64,000 bases of DNA, taken from NCBI GenBank assembly GCA_965237405.1, contig OZ250139.1, forward strand, positions 3,410,001 through 3,474,000, given 5' to 3'. A model generated the notes under the pieces. It worked only from the letters and a program-made list of their open reading frames with translations. It did no database searches and was not told the DNA's origin. This DNA is from CAUZIB01 sp963663925 (lineage in GTDB: Bacteria; Acidobacteriota; Vicinamibacteria; Vicinamibacterales; UBA8438). Below, in pieces: positions 58,311-64,000 of this stretch (the first letter of the stretch is position 1; every line of letters begins with the position of its first letter). A program made the position numbers and the translations under genes.

Positions 58311-59594
58311 CTATGACCAAGTCAGTGAACCCGTGCTCTGTGCAAACGAGTCCGTCTCCACCCCCATCGATTGCAGTAGGGTGACGAACAAATTGCACAG
58401 TGGCGCATCCTCTTCACCTTTATCGCGGTCCTGGACAGGCGGGCCATGCATAATGTGCTGCCCATGGCGATAGCCCCCGCCGGCGAGAAGAACCGGCAGA
58501 TACTTAGACGCGTGCGAATTGGCATTCCCAAGATTGCTCCCCAACAGAACCGACGTGTGATCGAGGAGCGAGCCGTTCGCGTCGCTCCGCTCACTGAGCT
58601 GGGTCAGTAGACCACCAAAGTTTCGCACGATCTCTGTTTCGATCTTCTTCAACTGGGCAATCTTGGTTTCGTCAAGCCCGTGGTGCGACAGGTTATGGTG
58701 CGAGCCCGTCACTCCTTGAACCTTCGGTACCACCGCGTGGTCGTGGATCATCATACTGACCACCCGAGACGAATCCGTTTCGAGGATCAACGGAATCATG
58801 CGGAACATAACCTTGATTTTACCGATGAGATCGTTGGGGTCCGAGATATCGGTGGGGGGCGCCTCGTCGACGCCCGGCTTTGGTCTGCCTTGCCACGCCT
58901 GAACCTCCATGAGCTCTTGCTCCGCAGCTCGTATGGCGTCGAAATAAGCGTCCAATTTCTGCTGGTCCGCCGCACTCACGCGCCCACGCAGCAATGCCTT
59001 CTCTGATTGAAGACGATCGAGAATGCTGCCGCCGTCATTGAGACGTTGTGCCTGGCGTTTCACTTCCTCGGGGTTACCCTGGAGAAACATCTTAGTAAAG
59101 AGGCGTGCCGGACTATTCTCAGCTGGTACCATCGTACCGTTCCTCGTATACGACTGGCTCTGCGCGTTCTTCGTCCCCAACACCAACGAGGGGAACCGCG
59201 TGACATATCCGAGATGGTTCGCAGCGACCTGATCCACTGAAATAGAGTTCCGGAAACCGTCGAGTCCGGGACGTCTGGCCGCTGTCAACCAAGTGATCTC
59301 TGAGTTATGCGCCTGTCGACCGGACTGTTCCTCGTGGGAGAACCCCGAAAAGAGCGTGTACTGCTTCCGGTGCTGGTCGAGGAGCGACAAATACTCGGTG
59401 ACCTCGTAGTTGGCACCAGCCGTCTTCGGGAACCATGACGGCGGATAGAGTCCGAGCGCGTTACAAATGGTCACCATGCGACGAGGCGCTGCTGCTGCGC
59501 GGACCAGGGCTGGCTGCATCGTCTCCAGGAATGGCAGGGCCATCGCCACACCAGACGCGCGCAGGAACGTACGACGGTTAATCGGCTTAATCAT
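58311..59594 (-). CDS. DUF1552 family Tat-secreted protein
   Basis: 427 residues with a twin-arginine signal (INRRTFLRASGVAMALPFLE). The mature protein contains the DUF1552 blocks RRMVTICNALGLYPPSWFPK, FSGFSHEEQSGRQAHNSE, SRVVSMMIHDHAVVPKVQG and LLGSNLGNANSHASKYLPV. These resemble DUF1501 proteins distantly. It follows the DUF1592 gene by 2 bp; the pair is conserved in Acidobacteria and Planctomycetes. Function unknown. An overlapping short forward frame at 58136 is not considered real. Confidence 0.9.
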   Translation of the reverse strand: MIKPINRRTFLRASGVAMALPFLETMQPALVRAAAAPRRMVTICNALGLYPPSWFPKTAGANYEVTEYLSLLDQHRKQYTLFSGFSHEEQSGRQAHNSEITWLTAARRPGLDGFRNSISVDQVAANHLGYVTRFPSLVLGTKNAQSQSYTRNGTMVPAENSPARLFTKMFLQGNPEEVKRQAQRLNDGGSILDRLQSEKALLRGRVSAADQQKLDAYFDAIRAAEQELMEVQAWQGRPKPGVDEAPPTDISDPNDLIGKIKVMFRMIPLILETDSSRVVSMMIHDHAVVPKVQGVTGSHHNLSHHGLDETKIAQLKKIETEIVRNFGGLLTQLSERSDANGSLLDHTSVLLGSNLGNANSHASKYLPVLLAGGGYRHGQHIMHGPPVQDRDKGEEDAPLCNLFVTLLQSMGVETDSFAQSTGSLTWS

Positions 59595-59596
59595 GA

Positions 59597-62047
59597 TTAT
59601 CGACTCCTGAACAGGTCACTCTGCACGATCTGATGAATCATTGTCCGAACGGGATATCCGCTGTCGCTCAACTCCGTCACAATCCGCTCCACTTCGTCCC
59701 GGTCCGCAAACTCAATCTCTGCCCCAGTCGCATAGACGAGCAACTGCGAGGTGAGGTGCCGCGCCACCTGCTCAACTTCGTGCTCAAGCAACAACCGCTT
59801 GTACTCCTCGATGCCGGCGAAGGCGTCGCCCGCCGACGTGACGCCGCTCGGGTCAACTGCCGGCCCTTCGGTGTAGGGCGCGGGTTTCATACGTCCATCC
59901 ACCTCGATCTCGCCATTCGAGACCCGATAGGTCATGCGGAAGCCACCAATCGGGTTAAACGACTCAAGGGCAAACCCCGGCGGGTCAATCGCCCGATGAC
60001 AACTCGCACACACCGGACTCGAGCGATGCGCCTCCAGCTGCTCACGAATTGTCGTCGTTCCCCGCGTGTCCGGCTCCAACCCCGCCACATTCCCCGGCGC
60101 CGGCGGCACCGGCTGCCCCAATAAATTGGCCAGCACAAAGTTCCCTCGCGGCACCGGGGACGTCGTCGTTCCGTTGGCGGTGATCTTGAGCACGCTCGCT
60201 TGGGTTAGGAGCCCCCCGCGCGGACTGTCGGCCGGTAACGTCACCTTCCGCATGTGCTGTCCCTCGACACCCGGCAGATCGTAGTGCTCCGCCAACGACC
60301 GATTCACAAACGTAAAGTCGGCACTGATCAGGTGCTCCACGCCACGGTCCTCGGCAATCAGCTCGGCCAAGAACAACTCGGTCTCGCGTTCCATCGCCTG
60401 CCCCAACCGGTCACTGTACTCGGGATACAGACCCCTGTCGGGCGCCGTTGCCCGCAGCTCATAAAGTCGAAATGCTTGCCCCGCAAAATCCTCGACAAAT
60501 CGCGCACTTTTCGCATCGTCCAGCATCCGGTCGACCTGCTGCCGGAGTACCGTCGCGTCCGACAGCTGACCCGCCCGAGCCACCTCCAATAATTCAGCAT
60601 CCGGCATACTCCGCCACAGGAAGTAGGACAACCGTGATGCCAGCGCAAAGTTGTCAAGCTGGCCAGGCGCACCCGCCTGAAAGAGAAACGCCCGCGCACT
60701 GAGAATTGCGCGGAGTGGGACACGGACTGCGTCCAGGAACGGCCGCCCCTCGACCAGTAGTGGCTCGGCCAGACTGGTATAAAACTCCAGCTCACCCGCC
60801 TCCAGCGGCCGGCGGAATGCGCGCGGGGCAACCGCGGCCACAATGTCGACCATATGGTCGTAAGGGTCCTTCGTGAGGTGGATCGCATCAGCGTCGTCGA
60901 ACTCGACGCCGGTGAGCAGCTGTCGGGTGCTCTCCGGGGGCCACGCATCAAACAGCGGCCCCTCAATAGTCAGTGACTGCATCGCAACGCCTTCGCCCTT
61001 GTAGTCCCGAACGTTCCTGCCCGGGCGGCCATAACGGCCGGGGTTGTCACCGGGCGGCGAGTCCGCATCGGCCAGTGACGGGCTGACCAGGTCACCTGGG
61101 CGCAGGAACGGTGTGATCTCGACCGTCCGGGGCACGTCGCCCACCAGGTCAAACGACCCGAGTAACTCATCCAAGGACGCAGCCTGTCCAACCATCCACC
61201 CCCGATACAAGGTCAGTATTACGGGCGTTTTGGCCTGGTACGGATAAGCGGTGACGGCGACCCGATACCGGCCCGGATAGGGCACATCAAAGCCTTGGGA
61301 CTCGCTGTGGAGGATGCAACAGAACGTCGAGGCGCCTGGCGAGAACGTCGCGTACGCATCGTCCAGCTGCAGGACGACGCCGGCGCCCGCCTGCTGTCCC
61401 ACCGAGTTGCGGTACATGCTCTCGGATTCCGCGTACTGGACCTCAAATGACTCGACGGGTGGGGGTGACCCGACCCGAATCGCCGCATCAAGAGCCCTGT
61501 CGGCCACGTCTAGATAGCTCCGCACGTGCAGCGCCGAAAACCCCTGATGTGCCGCCACCGTATCGAACCCACCCGAATCGGCTTCCGCTGGTAACAACTG
61601 ACTAAACTCCAGCGCCAGGGCAGGGTCAATCCCCAGTAAGTCCTGGATGGTGTACTGGTATTCCAGCCGCGTCAGCCGACGAAGAGGCGTCCGCTGCCCC
61701 GCTCGGGCGACCAGATTCGCGTCCACCAACGCGGACTTCACCGCTCCAAGGGCCCTCTCGACCACCGCCGCGTCGGGCCGCGGCATCGCTGGCGGTGGCA
61801 TTTCCCCCTGCTCGACCCGCTCAACAATGCGGGCCCACGTCTGAAACGTCTCCCGATCAGTCAGGTCGAAGCCCAGGCGATTCAGGTTGAGCGGGGTCAC
61901 CGTGCGGTCGCCGTGGCAACTGAGGCACGACGTCTCGACGAGGGGCGTCACCTCCGCTTCGAACGACTGGGCGAAGGCATCGCTCGACACGAGTCCTCCA
62001 ATCGCAAACGCCACGATGACCAGCCACACTCGATCCATGAATTCCAC
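59597..62047 (-). CDS. DUF1592 family protein with N-terminal planctomycete-type cytochrome c
   Basis: 816 residues with a signal peptide ending SSDAFAQ. The haem-binding motif CLSCHGD sits near residue 41 (cytochrome c-like). Then the DUF1587 (RRLTRLEYQYTIQDLLG), DUF1592 (ASRLSYFLWRSMPDAELLE), DUF1588 and DUF1585 parts follow: PRGGLLTQASVLKITANGTT, VCASCHRAIDPPGFALESF and TSQLLVYATGAEI. The second CxxCH (CASCH) could bind another haem. Probably periplasmic. It forms an operon with DUF1552. Confidence 0.9.
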   Translation of the reverse strand: MEFMDRVWLVIVAFAIGGLVSSDAFAQSFEAEVTPLVETSCLSCHGDRTVTPLNLNRLGFDLTDRETFQTWARIVERVEQGEMPPPAMPRPDAAVVERALGAVKSALVDANLVARAGQRTPLRRLTRLEYQYTIQDLLGIDPALALEFSQLLPAEADSGGFDTVAAHQGFSALHVRSYLDVADRALDAAIRVGSPPPVESFEVQYAESESMYRNSVGQQAGAGVVLQLDDAYATFSPGASTFCCILHSESQGFDVPYPGRYRVAVTAYPYQAKTPVILTLYRGWMVGQAASLDELLGSFDLVGDVPRTVEITPFLRPGDLVSPSLADADSPPGDNPGRYGRPGRNVRDYKGEGVAMQSLTIEGPLFDAWPPESTRQLLTGVEFDDADAIHLTKDPYDHMVDIVAAVAPRAFRRPLEAGELEFYTSLAEPLLVEGRPFLDAVRVPLRAILSARAFLFQAGAPGQLDNFALASRLSYFLWRSMPDAELLEVARAGQLSDATVLRQQVDRMLDDAKSARFVEDFAGQAFRLYELRATAPDRGLYPEYSDRLGQAMERETELFLAELIAEDRGVEHLISADFTFVNRSLAEHYDLPGVEGQHMRKVTLPADSPRGGLLTQASVLKITANGTTTSPVPRGNFVLANLLGQPVPPAPGNVAGLEPDTRGTTTIREQLEAHRSSPVCASCHRAIDPPGFALESFNPIGGFRMTYRVSNGEIEVDGRMKPAPYTEGPAVDPSGVTSAGDAFAGIEEYKRLLLEHEVEQVARHLTSQLLVYATGAEIEFADRDEVERIVTELSDSGYPVRTMIHQIVQSDLFRSR

Positions 62048-62136
62048 TACTTATTCTCCTATTCCTAACCAATCCATGTATCGAACAACCAATCACGCAG
62101 TGATCGGACAGTTCCCACCCACGGCCGCTTGGCGCA

Positions 62137-62271
62137 TTACGGCATACGGAACGCGTCGCCGAACGAGAACGTCACGTCGACGGTCTGACCGGCCACAACC
62201 TCAATAGCGCCGGGAATCCCAAAGGCATCCGGCCTATAGCTTCCAGCCGGCGTGCCAGACGGTATTCCCAT
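62137..62271 (-). CDS. Tiny ORF coupled to the ferredoxin-like membrane gene
   Basis: 44 residues. The ATG at 62271 overlaps the upstream stop (TAATG), so the ribosome could pass directly. The sequence MGIPSGTPAGSYRPDAFGIP, then GAIEVVAGQTVDVTFSFGDA, has the look of a beta-sandwich tail as in carboxypeptidase-regulatory-like domains. No signal peptide is present. It could be a small real protein or the remnant of a larger gene. Confidence 0.35.
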   Translation of the reverse strand: MGIPSGTPAGSYRPDAFGIPGAIEVVAGQTVDVTFSFGDAFRMP

Positions 62272-63260
62272 TAGGCTTTGCGTTTCTTGCCGAGAATGAG
62301 CCAGTGCGGGCACTTCCTGGTGTCCGCGTACAACCGCTCGCAGTCGTCGCACCGCACACATTCAGCAACTGAAATGGTCGAGCCTTGAATCGCACCCCAC
62401 TCACAGGCCTTTTCACAAAGCGTACACGTACTACATTCCGACCATCGCTTGATCCGAAAAACGGTAAGATTCGACAACAACCCAAGTGCGGCACCAACTG
62501 GGCACAAAAACCGGCAATAGAAATTTCTGACGAACACAGTCACCAGAAGAAGTATTGCCAGCGCGGTCCACATGCCAGCACTGGCCTGACGCGTAAACAT
62601 CCAGAACGGTTCGACGTAGCGATAGGCGGAAATTTCGGCCGTCGTTAGAAAGTACAGAATCGTGCCACCGAGGATGCCGTACTTCACGAGCGACGCACGC
62701 CGTTCGAGTAAGGGCGGAACCTCTATACGCATCCGAGCTGGGACAACGCGATCCATGAGTTGCGTCAGTGCGCCGAAGGCGCACACGCGTCCGCAATAGA
62801 ATCGGCCCCACAACACTGTCGACACGAGGGTGAACCCGGCAAACAGATACCACGCGAGACTGTACCGAAAGACCGGGAGGTTACCCGTGAGGGCGCTGTA
62901 GATGTTCACCACGGAAATCAGCTGGCTCTTAGCAAAGCCAAGATAGACCACGGCCACGGCGAGGGTCATGTACTTGAGCCCCACGCTCTTGCGCACGAAG
63001 CTGACCAGTGCCAGAGTCACAAAAGCGACGAACAGCACTAGGTCGACGGCCTGATCTCTTAGCAGGCTGGCCCACGTTTCGCTCTCCGCCTCGTCATCCT
63101 CGAATCCCCACGGGTCGTCATCGGGCTGCGCCTGAGCCTGAGCCAAGCCCATTGCCACCAGCGGCGGCGCAAGGGTCTGGGGGTGCGCCGCGCTGAGCAC
63201 CCCGACCGCCACTGGCACGACGACGAGCAAGCGGAAGATACAACGGGTGGCCACGGTCAC
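62271..63260 (-). CDS. NosR/NapH-like membrane ferredoxin protein
   Basis: 329 residues. A signal-like N-terminus, acidic periplasmic stretch (QPDDDPWGFEDDEAESE) and about five membrane helices. Two CxxxCP-like motifs at the membrane (GRFYCGRVCAFG and RNFYCRFLCPVGA) are followed by two cytoplasmic ferredoxin cluster motifs (CSTCTLCEKACEW and CVRCDDCERL...CPHW). This is the layout of NosR/NapH/RdxA proteins that move electrons across the membrane. It overlaps the FMN-binding gene by 4 nt and probably works with it. Confidence 0.87.
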   Translation of the reverse strand: MTVATRCIFRLLVVVPVAVGVLSAAHPQTLAPPLVAMGLAQAQAQPDDDPWGFEDDEAESETWASLLRDQAVDLVLFVAFVTLALVSFVRKSVGLKYMTLAVAVVYLGFAKSQLISVVNIYSALTGNLPVFRYSLAWYLFAGFTLVSTVLWGRFYCGRVCAFGALTQLMDRVVPARMRIEVPPLLERRASLVKYGILGGTILYFLTTAEISAYRYVEPFWMFTRQASAGMWTALAILLLVTVFVRNFYCRFLCPVGAALGLLSNLTVFRIKRWSECSTCTLCEKACEWGAIQGSTISVAECVRCDDCERLYADTRKCPHWLILGKKRKA

Positions 63261-63784
63261 TTCACGTGCTCCGGGTCCAGAAACCGGCGGGCAATCCGGC
63301 GGGCGCCGTTTCGAACGGCGCGGGTGGCGCTTCTGACCGATACCGTCGCCGTCGAGACGGTATCGATATCGCCACCCACCCTAAATCGATCGCGGATGCT
63401 CTTGCGTACGAATTGCGCCGCAAACTCTGCCGTATCGACCGAAAAGTAGCCATACGGTTCGTTGTGGTCTACGACGATGATACCGGTTAACATCCCGCCC
63501 AGATCGATCCCGACGAGAATCTGTATCGGTCCATCGTAGCCACGTTCGAGTGGCTCCAACTCCGTCGTATAGAACGCAAAACCGACGAGCGTCGGCTCAC
63601 CGCCGCCGTTAGGGTCGGACCCGTACACCGTGACGTGCGGCGGATTGCCGGTCTTCGGCGAGAAGCGAATCGCCTCGGGAAACAACTGCTCAAGCTGCGC
63701 CTGCAACTGTATCTCGGAGGTCTGTCCGCCGGCGACGAGGACACCACAGACACCGATGAACAAGACGACGATCGGGGCTCTCAT
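63257..63784 (-). CDS. Exported FMN-binding domain protein (RnfG/NosR-type)
   Basis: 175 residues from ATG 63784, the start giving a signal peptide (IVVLFIGVCGVLVAGGQ). FMN_bind domain: LVGIDLGGMLTGIIVVDHNE, then the attachment motif VGGDIDTVSTATVS, where the Thr of STAT is the likely site of covalent FMN linkage by ApbE. In NosR this domain is fused to the membrane ferredoxin part; here it is a separate gene directly upstream. First gene of the leftward operon. Confidence 0.86.
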   Translation of the reverse strand: MRAPIVVLFIGVCGVLVAGGQTSEIQLQAQLEQLFPEAIRFSPKTGNPPHVTVYGSDPNGGGEPTLVGFAFYTTELEPLERGYDGPIQILVGIDLGGMLTGIIVVDHNEPYGYFSVDTAEFAAQFVRKSIRDRFRVGGDIDTVSTATVSVRSATRAVRNGARRIARRFLDPEHVK

Positions 63785-63860
63785 TGAGTCAATTCCAGAG
63801 CAGCTCATTATCGTTAGTGACAAGATACAATGCCAAGCTGTCGATCCGACTGGAGAACGC

Positions 63861-64000
63861 ATGGTAACCAGCAGACACGTCACGTTCGTGGGGGTACTCG
63901 TCGTGATACTTTTCCTCGTTCCGGCGGCAGAGCCTCCCGCGGCAGCGCAGGCGCAAAATCGGCTCGCGGACCTCACGGAGACGACCTGCACCTTCTCCCT
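63861..64000 (+). CDS. Secreted protein, N-terminal part (runs off the right edge)
   Basis: ATG 63861 with GGAGA upstream. 46 codons are visible: a signal peptide (FVGVLVVILFLVPAAEPPAA, then AQAQ) followed by NRLADLTETTCTFS. Not enough remains to name it. It is divergent from the FMN-binding operon, with 76 bp between the starts. Confidence 0.6.
   Translation, partial: MVTSRHVTFVGVLVVILFLVPAAEPPAAAQAQNRLADLTETTCTFS

Noticed and set aside
58136..58384. 82-codon forward frame after the Lrp-like gene
   Set aside because: It overlaps the 3' end of DUF1552 on the other strand and has no recognisable motif or ribosome site.
1..64000. CRISPR arrays, rRNA genes, tRNA genes, toxin-antitoxin or defence systems
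   Set aside because: I looked for regularly spaced repeats, conserved rRNA/tRNA sequence, and typical defence proteins while reading and saw none.

Overview
The window looks like chromosome of a Gram-negative, fairly GC-rich bacterium. Gene content points to Acidobacteriota (Vicinamibacteria-like): a DUF1800-DUF1501 pair, a DUF1592-DUF1552 pair, bacillithiol-type bshA, M49 and S9B dipeptidyl peptidases, a periplasmic-type molybdenum hydroxylase with a membrane cytochrome b, and an RND efflux operon. This is an inference from gene content; no rRNA or tRNA was seen that could settle it.

Layout. 1-6.2 kb: 5' part of a gamma-glutamyltransferase gene, a run of gene scraps, an OsmC-family peroxidase gene whose peroxidatic cysteine codon is an in-frame TGA followed by a bacterial-SECIS-like hairpin (candidate selenoprotein), a DUF442-like phosphatase lipoprotein, a PLP amino-acid decarboxylase, and trkA-trkH. 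6.4-10.2 kb: madL-madM malonate carrier, then modABC facing a divergent HTH-TOBE regulator. 10.1-10.7 kb: a frameshifted NTF2-like gene whose upstream region carries a 25-nt poly-C run. 10.7-16.1 kb: histidine operon hisI-G-D-B-H-F-A behind a leader that reads like a classical attenuator (leader peptide with a His-His pair, antiterminator, terminator). 16.2-31 kb: an acyltransferase relic, a Tat-exported HAD dehalogenase, a cupredoxin, DUF1501/DUF1800, bshA, two dipeptidyl peptidases, an MTHFR-like protein, a decayed ybjQ, a cupin, an SDR and a decayed doxX.

29.6-42.6 kb: one operon runs leftward and encodes a Tat-targeted [2Fe-2S] subunit, a molybdopterin subunit, an FAD subunit with a [4Fe-4S]-type cysteine loop, a cytochrome b and a helical unknown protein. 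Diverging from it is a TetR-OMF-adaptor-RND operon. Its adaptor carries two nearly identical copies of a TolB-like domain at the C-terminus, a very recent 343-bp duplication. The mod genes would supply molybdate for the hydroxylase. 42.6-50.4 kb: TlpA-like thioredoxin with a Cys-rich tail, YfcC-family transporter, MDR-type reductase, glnS and gltX, and an exported esterase. 50.4-53.4 kb: an AT-richer accessory patch with a phage-type relic and an intact IS1182-family element that has 19-bp inverted repeats and a CTAG target duplication. 53.4-58.1 kb: 2-oxoacid dehydrogenase E2 and E1 divergent from a double-domain Lrp/AsnC regulator. 58.3-63.8 kb: an FMN-binding protein, a NosR/NapH-like ferredoxin membrane protein, a tiny coupled ORF, a DUF1592 cytochrome and a DUF1552 Tat protein in one leftward operon. 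A secreted protein gene runs off the right edge.

Several genes here are broken by frameshifts or nonsense codons (NTF2-like, plsC-like, ybjQ, doxX, dinB-like, phage HGG protein). Either this genome is eroding genes or some single-base errors remain in the sequence. The OsmC gene differs from these: its only interruption is a TGA at exactly the catalytic Cys position.
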